Of a stretch of 64,000 bases of DNA, positions 25,804 to 34,057 are shown piece after piece. Position 1 is the first letter of the stretch. Each line of letters begins with the position of its first letter. Location of the stretch: assembly GCA_024229515.1 (NCBI GenBank), contig JAAESI010000026.1, positions 16,447 through 80,446 on the forward strand, written 5' to 3'. Source of the DNA: Pseudomonadota bacterium. Its GTDB lineage: Bacteria > Myxococcota_A > UBA796 > UBA9615. A model generated the notes under the pieces. The model saw only the letters and a list, made by a program, of their open reading frames with translations, made no database searches and was not told the origin of the DNA. Both the position numbers and the translations under genes were made by a program.

Positions 25804-26525
25804 CCCAGCGTGAGGGTGATCGACGCCTGAAGCCCGGTGGCGGCGCCGACGACGGCCCAGCGCAGGTCGGGGACCACCGCGAGCCACGCCAGCAGCTCGA
25901 TCCACAGCCCCGCGGTCGCGCCGAGCCCGCAGAGGATCGGCCGCGCCGCCAGATGCCGCCGCAGCGAGCGCTGCCACCGGGGCCCCGCGTAGGAGCGTTC
26001 GTACAGCAGCAGGGCGATGTTCGAAGGACGCGCCCAGCGGAAGCCGGCTTCGCGGACCTTGGTGACCCCCGCCATCGTGTAGGCGGCCGCGATCACCCCG
26101 ACGGCGGCGTTCCACCCGAGCCGTTCCCGCACCTCCGCGTCCTGACCGGCCAAGACCAGTTGCACCACCAGCCAGGCGCTGAGGGCGGCGGCGGCGGGCA
26201 CGTAGCGGCCGAGGTCGACGACGATGTTGTCCGGCCACTGCGCGATCTCGAGCCGGCGGATGACGATGAGGATGGCGAGGATGGCGACGGCGGCGGGCAC
26301 GGCGTATCGGTCGAGCCCGAACAGCGCCAGCGGCCCCAGCAGCAGGAGCCCCAGGCCCACCGAGATCACCATCTGCAGGGAGCGCGGGTCCAGCCGCGTC
26401 CACTGCAGCCCCTTCCAGTAGTGCAGCAGGTCGCGGCTGAGGTACCGCATCATCGAGTTGAGGTAGCAAAACCCCAACCCGCCCACCATCAGCCACCGGC
26501 CGACCTCGCTCAGGTTCGCCGCCAT
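25746..26525 (-). CDS. Multispanning membrane protein (unknown)
   Basis: 259 residues, with six or so hydrophobic helices (VISVGLGLLLLGPLALFGL, AVPAAVAILAILIVI, AAALSAWLVVQLVLAG, AAVGVIAAAYTMAGVTKV, LWIELLAWLAVVP, WIAVFIAVALLAA). Topology and motifs such as YTMAGVTKVREAG and LLLYERSYAG recall HTTM/vitamin K-dependent-carboxylase-like or DoxX-like integral proteins, but I cannot assign it. GAGGGG precedes the ATG. It overlaps the upstream gene by 16 bases and is the last gene of the hemE-hemG transcription unit. Confidence 0.75.
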   Translation of the reverse strand: MAANLSEVGRWLMVGGLGFCYLNSMMRYLSRDLLHYWKGLQWTRLDPRSLQMVISVGLGLLLLGPLALFGLDRYAVPAAVAILAILIVIRRLEIAQWPDNIVVDLGRYVPAAAALSAWLVVQLVLAGQDAEVRERLGWNAAVGVIAAAYTMAGVTKVREAGFRWARPSNIALLLYERSYAGPRWQRSLRRHLAARPILCGLGATAGLWIELLAWLAVVPDLRWAVVGAATGLQASITLTLGYFEPEWIAVFIAVALLAA

Positions 26526-26947
26526 GCGGTCCCCTCGCCGGCGATGACGTCCTCGTCCTCGAGCCCGGCCTCCCGGGCGAAGACCTTGTGGTAGCCGATG
26601 GTCAGCCGAACCGGGCCGGCCGCTCGGTCAGGTTCGGCGCTGTGGTTCTCCAGGTAGCGGACCGCCTCGTGGACCTGCCACTTCAGCGACGTGTCGGCGC
26701 GGCACTCGTGCAGCGATCGGGGCCGGATCCCTGCGATGTCGACGTAGTCGTCCAGCGCCGCGGGCTCGCCGTCGGCGGTGACGAAGAGCACCGCCCCCTC
26801 CTCCCGCCGGCCGGTCTTGGCGTAGGCGGAGTAGTGCGAGAAGGGGAAGACGTCGCCGACGAACCAGGAGATGACGAAGTAGAGGGCCCCGAAGACAGCG
26901 GCGAAGGCCCACGGGGGGGCCTGGGCGATCGTCTCCAGCAGCGGCAT
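26510..26947 (-). CDS. Small membrane-anchored protein (unknown)
   Basis: 145 residues. One N-terminal membrane helix (PWAFAAVFGALYFVISWFVG) followed by a soluble ~110-residue domain (SHYSAYAKTGRREEGAVLFV ... LTIGYHKVFARE). No family recognised. Begins directly after the stop of the preceding small gene and overlaps the following membrane-protein gene by 16 bases, so all three are likely one functional set with the heme genes upstream. Confidence 0.7.
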   Translation of the reverse strand: MPLLETIAQAPPWAFAAVFGALYFVISWFVGDVFPFSHYSAYAKTGRREEGAVLFVTADGEPAALDDYVDIAGIRPRSLHECRADTSLKWQVHEAVRYLENHSAEPDRAAGPVRLTIGYHKVFAREAGLEDEDVIAGEGTAWRRT

Positions 26948-27136
26948 TCAGTCGCGCTCGTCTTCCATGCGCTCGGACCACGCCTCGAAGCCGTCCGCCT
27001 CCTCCGGGGTGAACGGACGGCCGCCCGTGGGCTTGGCGTTCCCCGACGACTTCACGAGCACGTAGCCAATGCCGGCGACGATGACGACGCCGAGCACGGA
27101 GCCGATGACGAGCAGAAGGATCAGCGCGATCATCAC
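26948..27136 (-). CDS. 62-residue single-span membrane protein
   Basis: GTG 27136 overlaps the previous stop (GTGA); an ATG follows immediately. One hydrophobic helix (ALILLLVIGSVLGVVIVAGI) then a short charged tail ending EAWSERMEDERD. Size and topology resemble small assembly factors such as CcmD, though that is only an analogy. Position inside a tight operon makes it very likely a real gene. Confidence 0.65.
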   Translation of the reverse strand: MMIALILLLVIGSVLGVVIVAGIGYVLVKSSGNAKPTGGRPFTPEEADGFEAWSERMEDERD

Positions 27137-27609
27137 GGTTTGAGTGTCAGCCCTCCCTCGCCGTCGATCAAGGAGACCCCCGAGGAGGCGGCGCGGGATC
27201 GCAGGATCGCCTCCCCCCGGCTCCCGGCGGCGAACAGCGCCGCGGCTGCCGAAAGGCCGACCCCGACGGGGCCGAGCAGGTCGTCCAGGGTCAGGACGGC
27301 GGTGGCGTAGGGCTCGGCGGTGGTGAGGAGGGCGACGTTGCCCTGGTCATCCACCAACGGTCGCGTCTGCGTGAAGCTGATGACGCCGTCGCCGTAGTCG
27401 GCGCAGTGCTCGTATTCATCGTCGTCGGACGCTTCCAAAGGGGCCCACAGCAGCTCGCCCAGGGGTGAGAAAGGAGGCTCGTCGTCGGTGCCGAGGAGGC
27501 GGGCGAACCAGGAGGGACGTGCTTCGCTGCCTTCGGTGCTTCGGGGCGCCCCCAGGAGCGCCTCGAGCGCCGGCCGGAGGATGGCGACGGGGGCGCGATC
27601 GTCGGTCAC
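27133..27609 (-). CDS. Hypothetical protein downstream of hemG
   Basis: 158 residues from GTG 27609, overlapping the hemG stop as GTGA. Acidic and soluble, with a Trp/Phe-containing segment (ARPSWFARLLGTDDEPPF), EYEHCADYGDGVISFTQTRP, and a C-terminal hydrophobic stretch GPVGVGLSAAAALFAAGSRG that is too weak to be a clear membrane helix. No known domain seen. Conserved spacing in the unit hemE-hemG-this gene suggests a role linked to heme metabolism or to the membrane proteins that follow. Confidence 0.65.
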   Translation of the reverse strand: MTDDRAPVAILRPALEALLGAPRSTEGSEARPSWFARLLGTDDEPPFSPLGELLWAPLEASDDDEYEHCADYGDGVISFTQTRPLVDDQGNVALLTTAEPYATAVLTLDDLLGPVGVGLSAAAALFAAGSRGEAILRSRAASSGVSLIDGEGGLTLKP

Positions 27610-28940
27610 GGCGCGGGGACGAGCGAGGCGATTCCGCGTCGGGCCGAGACGATGCAGTCGGCCACGCCGACGCCGCGGTAGGAGTTGCCCACCAGTTCGA
27701 TCCCGGGACGCTCCGTCACCGCCGCTTCGATGCGGGCGACCCGGTCCAGGTGGCCGACCTCGTACTGGGGCTGAGCGGAGTCGTACCGGCTGAGCACGAC
27801 GACGTCGGGGTCGGTCTTGATGCCGAGCAGCTCCTTCAGATCGTCGCGCGCGCGGGTGATGATCTCGTCGTCCGTCAGCGCCGCGACGTCGGGGCCGAGG
27901 GCGCCGCCGACGAACGCCCGCAGCAGCGCGGTCCCCTCGGGGGCGCGGCCGTCGTACTTGTTGTGGGCGCAGGTGCAGGCCATGCAGAACCGGTCTTCGA
28001 TGGCCGGCACCACGAAGCCGTACCCCTTCGCCGCCGGCACCGCCTCGGCGGGCCAGGAGAAGCTGATCGTGGCCGAGCCGGTGGTTCGAATCGCCGACAG
28101 CTCGTCCGCGAGGTCCCCGTCCAGCAGCGCGGCGGCGGCGCGGGCGGGGAGGGCGAGGACGGTCCCGTCGCCGTCGAGCTCGTCGAGGGACTCGATGCGT
28201 CGCCCGGTGGTGAGGGTGACGCCGTCCAGCTGCAGTCGTTCGACGAGCGCATCGACGACGGTCTGCATGCCCGAGGCGGGTGTCTGGAAGAGGCTGTAGC
28301 GGGCGCCGGAGGCGGCGGGCTTCCCCTTGGCGGCGGCCTGCATGCCCTTGATGAGGGAGCCGTATTTGCGCTCCATGTCCAGCAGCCGCGGCATCGTGGC
28401 GCGCAGGCTGAGTTTCTCGGGATCGCCGGAGTAGATGCCCGCCACCAGCGGCTGGGCGAGGCGATCGAGGGCCTCGTCCCCGAGCCGCCGTCGCACGAAC
28501 GACGCCAGGGTCTCGTCGTCGGTGTCCGAGGCCCCCTCCCGCACCGGAATCGAGGTCTCCCGGAGCATGCGGAGCTTGCCCCCGAACGACATCACGGGGC
28601 TCAGGGCGAAGGGCCAGATCTTGGTCGGGGCCAGCAGCATGAGGCCATCCGGCAGCGGCAGGAGCCGGCCGTCCTTCACGATGCGGGCGCCGCGGTCGGG
28701 GATGTCCCGGGTGGGGATGAGGTCGACGTTCAGCCGCTCGCACAGCTCGATCGCGGCGGGCTTGGTGCGGACGAAGGAGTCGGGCCCCCGCTCCATGAGC
28801 AGCCCGTCCCGATGCTCGGTGGCGAGCACCCCGCCGAGCCGGTCGCACGCCTCGATGAGTTCGACTTCGCAGCCGGCATCGCGGGCGACGAGGGCGGCGC
28901 TGAGGCCGGAGATGCCCCCGCCGACGATCGTGATCTTCAC
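27606..28940 (-). CDS. hemG: Protoporphyrinogen/coproporphyrinogen oxidase (HemY type)
   Basis: 444 residues from GTG 28940, coupled to hemE by GTGA. FAD-dependent oxidation of protoporphyrinogen IX (or coproporphyrinogen III) late in heme synthesis. N-terminal Rossmann motif ITIVGGGISGLSAA with VELIEACDRLGG; MERGPDSF and KIWPFALSP of the substrate domain; YSLFQTPASGMQTVVDALVE; C-terminal CTCAHNKYDGRAPEGTALLRAFVGG and the flavin-proximal GIELVGNSYRGVGVADCI. Length matches the HemY-type oxygen-dependent family, whose symbol is given as hemG or hemY. Directly follows uroporphyrinogen decarboxylase. Which of the two porphyrinogens it prefers cannot be read from this sequence. Confidence 0.93.
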   Translation of the reverse strand: MKITIVGGGISGLSAALVARDAGCEVELIEACDRLGGVLATEHRDGLLMERGPDSFVRTKPAAIELCERLNVDLIPTRDIPDRGARIVKDGRLLPLPDGLMLLAPTKIWPFALSPVMSFGGKLRMLRETSIPVREGASDTDDETLASFVRRRLGDEALDRLAQPLVAGIYSGDPEKLSLRATMPRLLDMERKYGSLIKGMQAAAKGKPAASGARYSLFQTPASGMQTVVDALVERLQLDGVTLTTGRRIESLDELDGDGTVLALPARAAAALLDGDLADELSAIRTTGSATISFSWPAEAVPAAKGYGFVVPAIEDRFCMACTCAHNKYDGRAPEGTALLRAFVGGALGPDVAALTDDEIITRARDDLKELLGIKTDPDVVVLSRYDSAQPQYEVGHLDRVARIEAAVTERPGIELVGNSYRGVGVADCIVSARRGIASLVPAP

Positions 28941-29989
28941 GCGGCGGTCACCGCATGCACGTACTCGATGAGGCGGGCGACGTTGTCCACCGGGGTCGGC
29001 GGGAGGATGCCGTGGCCCAGGTTGAAGATGTGGCCGGGGCGGCCCGCGTTGGCGTCCACCACCTCCTGCGCGCGCGACAGCATGTAGTCCACGTCGGGGG
29101 TGATGATCGCGATGGGGTCGAGGTTGCCCTGCACCGGCTGGTCCTCCCCGAGGCGGAGGCGGGCACCGGCGAAGTCGGTGTGGAAGTCGACCCCGATGAC
29201 GTCGCCGCCGGCCTTCTGGATCTGCTCCAGCAGCGGCCCGGTGCCGGTGCCGAAGTGGATCAGGGGGACGTCGGGGTGCCGCGCCTTGAAGCCGCTGATG
29301 AGCGCGGAGGTGTGGGGCCGGGCGAAGTTCGCGTAGTCGGCCGGCCCCAGCGCGCCGACCCAGCTGTCGAACACCTGCACCGCCTGCGCGCCTGCGTCGA
29401 CCTGCCCCGCGAGGTACTCGATGAGCCCCTCCACGAGCTTGCCGCAGAGCGCATGCCACGCCCCCGGATCGCCGTACATGAGCAGCTTGGCGTGCATGAA
29501 GTTGCGGGAGCCGCCGCCTTCGCAGGCGTAGGCCGCGAGGGTGAAGGGGGCGCCGCAGAAGCCGATCAGGGGGACGTCGTCGGCGAGCGCCGCCCGGGTG
29601 GCGCTGATGCCTTCCCAGACGTAGCCGAGATCACCGGCCACATCGGCCACGCGGAGCTTGTCGACGTCCGCCCCGGTGCGCACGGGGGGACCGAGCTGGG
29701 GACCGCCCTTGGGGTAGTCCAGGTTCAGCCCCATGGCCTCCAGGATGAGCAGCAGGTCGCTGAACACGATGGCCGCGTCGGCGCCGATCCGCTCTTGCGC
29801 GAACACGGTCGTCTCCGCCACCAGCTCGGGGTTGGAGCACAGTTCCTGGAAGGTCACGCGCGCACGAAGCTCGCGGTATTCGCTCATGTAGCGGCCCGCC
29901 TGGCGCATCAGCCAGACCGGCGTGTAGGGCACGGGCTCGCCGCGGCAGGCCTTCATGAAGGGGGACGAAGATGAGGGATGCGGCGACAT
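28937..29989 (-). CDS. hemE: Uroporphyrinogen decarboxylase
   Basis: 350 residues from ATG 29989 (a TTG 18 bases upstream is in frame but unlikely). Converts uroporphyrinogen III to coproporphyrinogen III in the cytoplasm by four decarboxylations. Signature VWLMRQAGRYMSEYRE at ~25-40 holds the two active-site Arg; FSDLLLILEAMG contains the catalytic Asp; also GFCGAPFTLAAYACEGGGS, QVFDSWVGAL, GNLDPIA and the terminal FNLGHGILPPTPVDNV. Family length is normal. First gene of a six-gene unit; its start faces the divergent GH92 gene with almost no spacer, so the two promoters must overlap the coding starts. Confidence 0.96.
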   Translation of the reverse strand: MSPHPSSSSPFMKACRGEPVPYTPVWLMRQAGRYMSEYRELRARVTFQELCSNPELVAETTVFAQERIGADAAIVFSDLLLILEAMGLNLDYPKGGPQLGPPVRTGADVDKLRVADVAGDLGYVWEGISATRAALADDVPLIGFCGAPFTLAAYACEGGGSRNFMHAKLLMYGDPGAWHALCGKLVEGLIEYLAGQVDAGAQAVQVFDSWVGALGPADYANFARPHTSALISGFKARHPDVPLIHFGTGTGPLLEQIQKAGGDVIGVDFHTDFAGARLRLGEDQPVQGNLDPIAIITPDVDYMLSRAQEVVDANAGRPGHIFNLGHGILPPTPVDNVARLIEYVHAVTAA

Positions 29990-29997
29990 GGCGGCGG

Positions 29998-32169
29998 ATG
30001 GTAGCAAAGGGCGTGCATACCGCTCGGGCCACTGCTTGTTCGTTGATCTTTGCCCTCGGCTGCGGCCCCGGCGAAGAGCCCCTGGAGCTGCCTGCTCCCG
30101 ACCCGATCCACGATGAGGTCGACGTGTTCGTCGGCACCGGGGGGCGCGGGTTCGGCGTCGGCTCGACCTACCCGGGGCCGCGCATGCCGTTCGGCATGAT
30201 CCAGCCCGGGCCGGACACCCAGGGCGAGTTCGCCACCATCTCCGCCCAGCACTGCGCCGGCTACCGGGGGGAGGACCCCTGGATTACCGGCTTCTCGCAG
30301 ATCCACAGCCACGGCATGGGCACCGCCGACTACGGCGTCATCCTCCTGCAGCCCCAGCAGAACTGGACGGGCACCCGGGACGAGCTGGAGTACCGGCTCG
30401 CCAAGGGGGCCGAGGAGGGCCGGCCGGGTTACTACGCGGTCGAGATCGAAGGCGACGCGGGCATGATCGACGTCGCCCTCACGACCGCCGATCGCGCCGC
30501 CGTGCATCGCTACACGTTCCCCGAAGCGGCAGGCGCGGGCGTGCTCCTGGACCTCGCCCACACGCTGCCGGACGGCACCTTCCACGACGCCGAGTTGACG
30601 ACCGACGGGGCGGAGCTGTCGGGGTGGACCCACTTCAGCGGCGCCTACTCGGGCCGCCACGGGGGGGAGCAGATCAGCTTCGTCGCCCGGTTCGATCCCG
30701 CTCCCACGGTGGTCGAGTCGTGGGACGAGGAGGACGCCGTGGGCGCCCACCTGAGCTTCGACGCGACCGAGGTGACGGTTCGCATCGGCATCTCGTTCCT
30801 GGATGTCGACGGGGCCCGCGCGAACCTGGACGCCGACGTCGGCACGGCGAGCTTCGACGAGGTGCTCGAGGACGCCGAAGCCGTCTGGGAGGACCGGCTG
30901 GCGGCGTTTGCGGTGGCGGGCGGGAGCGACTTCGACCGCGCCGTCTACGCCTCGTCGGCGTACCACGCGCTGATGATGCCGACGCTGCTGACGGACGCCG
31001 ATGGGCGCTACCCGGGCTTCGACGGCGAGGCCCACGAGGCCGACGGCTTCACCTACTACTCCGACTTCTCGCTGTGGGACACGTACCGCACCCAGCATCC
31101 GCTGCTGAACCTGATGTGGCCGGAGATCCAGTCGGACTTCCTCGCGAGCCTGATGGCGATGCACGACCAGGGCGGCCACGTGCCTCAGTGGCCGCTGGGG
31201 ACGGGCTACACGGGCGGGATGATCGGCAAGCCGGAGACGGTGGTGTTCGCCGACGCGCTCATCCGCGGGGTCGGCGGCGATGCGGTCGATCTGGACGACG
31301 TGGTCGAGGCGCTGCTCATCACCGCCGACCAGAAGGAGCGGCACGCCGAGTACGTCGAGCGGGGCGGCTGGATCTCGATGGACACCGGCGGCAACTCCGT
31401 GTCGATCACGATGGAGTACGGCTGGGCCGACGCCGCCTTCGCCAACCTGGTGTCGCTGGCCGGCGACAACGAGCTCGCCGCGGACCTGCGTGATCGGTCG
31501 CGGGGGTGGCGGAACCTGTTCGACTCCGAGACCGGCTTCGTGCGCCCCCGGGCGGCCGACGGCACGTGGCTGGATCCCTTCGACCCGGAGACGCACTACG
31601 ACCACTTTGTCGAAGGGAACGCCTGGCAGTACACCTTCATGGCGCCGCAGGACGTGCCCGGTCTCGTCGAGGGGTACGGCAGCACCGAGGCGCTGCTGCA
31701 GCGGCTGGACCAGTTCTTCCTCTTCGCCAGCTACGAGGAGGACCCCGTGGCGGTGCCGCCGATGCAGTACTGGCACGGCAACGAGCCCGACATCCACAGC
31801 GCGTTCCTGTTCGCGTTGCTGGGCCAGCGGGACCAGTCGGTGTTGTGGAGCCGCTGGGTCGAGGATGCGCACTACGGCCTCGGCTACGAGGGGCTCCCGG
31901 GTAACGAGGACGCCGGCACGATGGGCGCCTGGTACGTCTTCAGCGCCGGCGGGCTGTACCCCATCGCGGGGACGACGGACTACGTGCTGACCGAGCCTCG
32001 GTTCCCGCTGGTGCGGTTGCGCGCAGGCGACGGATGGCTGACGACGGCGAAGGTCGGGGACGGCCCGTGGGACCAGATCACGGTGGACGGTCAGGTGTGG
32101 ACGCAGCCGATCGTGCCGTGGAGTGCGATCGCCAACGGGGCCGAGATTCTGTGGTCGACGGCTGAGTAG
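29998..32169 (+). CDS. GH92-family alpha-mannosidase-like lipoprotein
   Basis: About 723 residues from ATG 29998, which gives a compact lipoprotein-type leader (SLIFALGC); ATG 29971 is in frame but would overlap the divergent hemE start. The N-terminal beta-sandwich carries DVFVGTGGRGFGVGSTYPGPRMPFGM and GFSQIHSHGMG. The (alpha/alpha)6 catalytic part has DGFTYYSDFSLWDTYRTQHPL, the acid motif YWHGNEPDIHSAFLF, and GNEDAGTMGAWYVFSAGGLYP. GH92 enzymes are Ca2+-dependent exo-mannosidases acting on N-glycan or yeast-mannan type chains; here the enzyme would be anchored outside and used for scavenging or predation. No PUL-like transport genes surround it. Confidence 0.9.
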   Translation: MVAKGVHTARATACSLIFALGCGPGEEPLELPAPDPIHDEVDVFVGTGGRGFGVGSTYPGPRMPFGMIQPGPDTQGEFATISAQHCAGYRGEDPWITGFSQIHSHGMGTADYGVILLQPQQNWTGTRDELEYRLAKGAEEGRPGYYAVEIEGDAGMIDVALTTADRAAVHRYTFPEAAGAGVLLDLAHTLPDGTFHDAELTTDGAELSGWTHFSGAYSGRHGGEQISFVARFDPAPTVVESWDEEDAVGAHLSFDATEVTVRIGISFLDVDGARANLDADVGTASFDEVLEDAEAVWEDRLAAFAVAGGSDFDRAVYASSAYHALMMPTLLTDADGRYPGFDGEAHEADGFTYYSDFSLWDTYRTQHPLLNLMWPEIQSDFLASLMAMHDQGGHVPQWPLGTGYTGGMIGKPETVVFADALIRGVGGDAVDLDDVVEALLITADQKERHAEYVERGGWISMDTGGNSVSITMEYGWADAAFANLVSLAGDNELAADLRDRSRGWRNLFDSETGFVRPRAADGTWLDPFDPETHYDHFVEGNAWQYTFMAPQDVPGLVEGYGSTEALLQRLDQFFLFASYEEDPVAVPPMQYWHGNEPDIHSAFLFALLGQRDQSVLWSRWVEDAHYGLGYEGLPGNEDAGTMGAWYVFSAGGLYPIAGTTDYVLTEPRFPLVRLRAGDGWLTTAKVGDGPWDQITVDGQVWTQPIVPWSAIANGAEILWSTAE

Positions 32170-32172
32170 ATC

Positions 32173-32191
32173 GCCCCGCGGGTAACGGGGC
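32173..32191 (+). terminator. Possible terminator hairpin after the GH92 gene
   Basis: Perfect inverted repeat GCCCCG / CGGGGC with a seven-base loop, three bases after the TAG stop. No T tract follows, so it may only protect the 3' end or assist factor-dependent termination. Confidence 0.4.
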
Positions 32192-32209
32192 AGCCTCACG
32201 CCAGGGTTT

Positions 32210-32362
32210 GCGTTACGCCTGGGTAGGCAGGCGCTTCGGGGACCCTGGCGGCGAGCATCGGCGTTACGCCTGGGTCAGCAGGCGCTTCGCCCGCCCTGGC
32301 GGCGAGGCTCGGCGTTACGCGCGTTTAGGCAAGCGCTTCGGGGGCCCTGGCGGCGAGGGTCG
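32210..32362 (+). repeat. Three tandem 51-bp repeats
   Basis: Units start at 32210, 32261 and 32312, each beginning GCGTTACGC and containing GCGCTTCG and CCCTGGCGGCGAG; a fourth starts at 32363 and decays at once. 51 is a multiple of three and the + strand frame is open (32208-32444), giving 17-residue units of the type RRYAWVGRRFGDPGGEH. Whether it is coding is doubtful; it lies between convergent genes. Confidence 0.9.
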
Positions 32363-32383
32363 GCGTTGGGGCGGGGGCCAGGT

Positions 32384-34057
32384 TCAGCGGGTGATCGTCA
32401 CCGTCCGCCTCGTCGGCAGACCTTCGACGATGCTGACGGCTTGATCGGGCCACTCGATGCGAAGGTCCACGACCTCGTCTTCGCCCAGCCCGAGGATCAC
32501 CTCGGGGAGCCCCGAGCTCAGTGACGTGCCCGCCCGCACCCGCCGGCTGGTGATGCAGCTGCCGTTGGCGCTCGCCTGGACCCAGGCGCCGATGGCGTGG
32601 CGGTTGTTCGTGCCCGGCTGATCCAGCACCACGCGGAGCCAGGCGTTCTCCGTGCAGTAGCCCCGGTGCAGGCGGAGCCCCTGGTCCAGGCCCCAGGTGA
32701 TCATCTCCGGGAAGCCGTCGCGGTTCAGGTCCGCCGAGACCGCGGTGCGCGTGGGCGCCACGTTGCCGAGGCCGAGGCCGAGCCCGACTCCGGCGGGGAA
32801 CCACTGGTCCGTCGGGAGCGCCGGGAACCACAGCCCGTCGGCCTGCTCGACGGCGTTGGCGGCCCCCCCGGGGGCGCCGTTTGGCTTGCTCGGCATGTAC
32901 CCGAAGGCGCTGAACAGCTCGAGGAAGCCGTCGTTGTCGATGTCGAGCCACTCGGTGCCCCAGGCGATGTCCGCGGCGGGGTCGTTGTTCAGCCCGTCCA
33001 GCTGCAGCGACAGGTCGGTGAAGGTCCCGGCGTCGTTGCGGCCCAGGAACGTGCCCCCGATGTCGGTGACGTGCACGTCCTCGTCGCCGTCGTTGTCGTA
33101 GTCCGCGATCGCCAGCCCCATGCCGTACATCGGCAGATCCAGGAGCGCTTCGGGGGCATGCTCCAGCGGGCGCTCGGGGTCCCCCGTGCCGCGCAGGAAG
33201 ATGCTCGGCGGGTTCTCCGGCTCGGCCCCCAGATCGTTGACCACGTACAGGTCCAGCCAGCCGTCCCGGTCCGCGTCCAGCCAGCCCGCGACGTACCCGT
33301 GGCCGTCGTCCTCGACCGGGAGCACGGCGTCGATCACGTCGACGAAGCTGCCGTCCTCCTGCTGCAGGAAGAGCGAGTCGCGATCGGGGTCGTAGATCAC
33401 GTCGGGGAGGATCGCGCCGGCTCCGTGCCGCGCCACGTACACGTCCAGATCGCCGTCCTGATCCACGTCCGCCCACGCCGCGGACATCGAGCGCGCGTCG
33501 GGCCCCTCCAGCAGGCCGGTCGGATAGAACAGCCCGCCGCGGTTCTCCAGCAGCAGGTCGGGGCCCCGCCGCAGCAGCAGCAGATCGGGGTCCCGGTCGC
33601 CGTCGTAGTCCGCCGCGCTCGCGCCCACGGTGAAGGCGGCGTCCAGCAGCAGCTCCAGCGGCAGCCCAACCCCGGCCGCGTCGTCCCCCGTGACATCGGC
33701 GAAGTGGCGGACCGAGGCGTCCGCATCCGTCACCACCAGATCCAGCCGTCCGGGGATGAACTCGGCCACGACGAAGCCCCCGATCAGCTCCACGTCCAGC
33801 GAGCTGTAGCCGTTTGCGGTGTCGTCCCAGGGCGGGTTCGCGGGCGTGAACCCGACGCCCGCGGCCTCGGTCACGTCTTGGAACAGCAGCGGGCTGTCTT
33901 CGCAGACGATCGGGGTCGTGTAGGTGGTCGAGACGAGGACCAGTTCGTCGTCGGGGTCGGTCCAGTCCGGCACCGAGTCGTCGTCGTCACCCTGGGTGCC
34001 GAAGAAGTCGCACCCGCCCAGGAGCACGACCAGCGCCAGGAGCGGGGCCGTCCTCAG
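32384..34057 (-). CDS. FG-GAP/ASPIC-UnbV repeat lipoprotein (CRTAC1-like), CTG start
   Basis: 557 residues if it begins at CTG 34057, the only start that yields a clean lipoprotein signal (LRTAPLLALVVLLGGC); no ATG/GTG/TTG is suitably placed. The CTG overlaps the upstream stop as CTGA. After the Cys comes QGDDDDS, then VTEAAGVGF, and a string of VCBS/FG-GAP repeats with DxDxDGxxD calcium loops (ADYDGDRDPDLLLL, ADVDQDGDLDVYVA, LDADRDGWLDLYVV, ADYDNDGDEDVHVT, LDIDNDGFLELFS). The C-terminus is an ASPIC/UnbV domain (NAWLRVVLDQPGTNNRHAIG, SSGLPEVILGLGEDEVVDLRIEWPD). A secreted beta-propeller protein of unknown binding target. Confidence 0.85.
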   Translation of the reverse strand: MRTAPLLALVVLLGGCDFFGTQGDDDDSVPDWTDPDDELVLVSTTYTTPIVCEDSPLLFQDVTEAAGVGFTPANPPWDDTANGYSSLDVELIGGFVVAEFIPGRLDLVVTDADASVRHFADVTGDDAAGVGLPLELLLDAAFTVGASAADYDGDRDPDLLLLRRGPDLLLENRGGLFYPTGLLEGPDARSMSAAWADVDQDGDLDVYVARHGAGAILPDVIYDPDRDSLFLQQEDGSFVDVIDAVLPVEDDGHGYVAGWLDADRDGWLDLYVVNDLGAEPENPPSIFLRGTGDPERPLEHAPEALLDLPMYGMGLAIADYDNDGDEDVHVTDIGGTFLGRNDAGTFTDLSLQLDGLNNDPAADIAWGTEWLDIDNDGFLELFSAFGYMPSKPNGAPGGAANAVEQADGLWFPALPTDQWFPAGVGLGLGLGNVAPTRTAVSADLNRDGFPEMITWGLDQGLRLHRGYCTENAWLRVVLDQPGTNNRHAIGAWVQASANGSCITSRRVRAGTSLSSGLPEVILGLGEDEVVDLRIEWPDQAVSIVEGLPTRRTVTITR

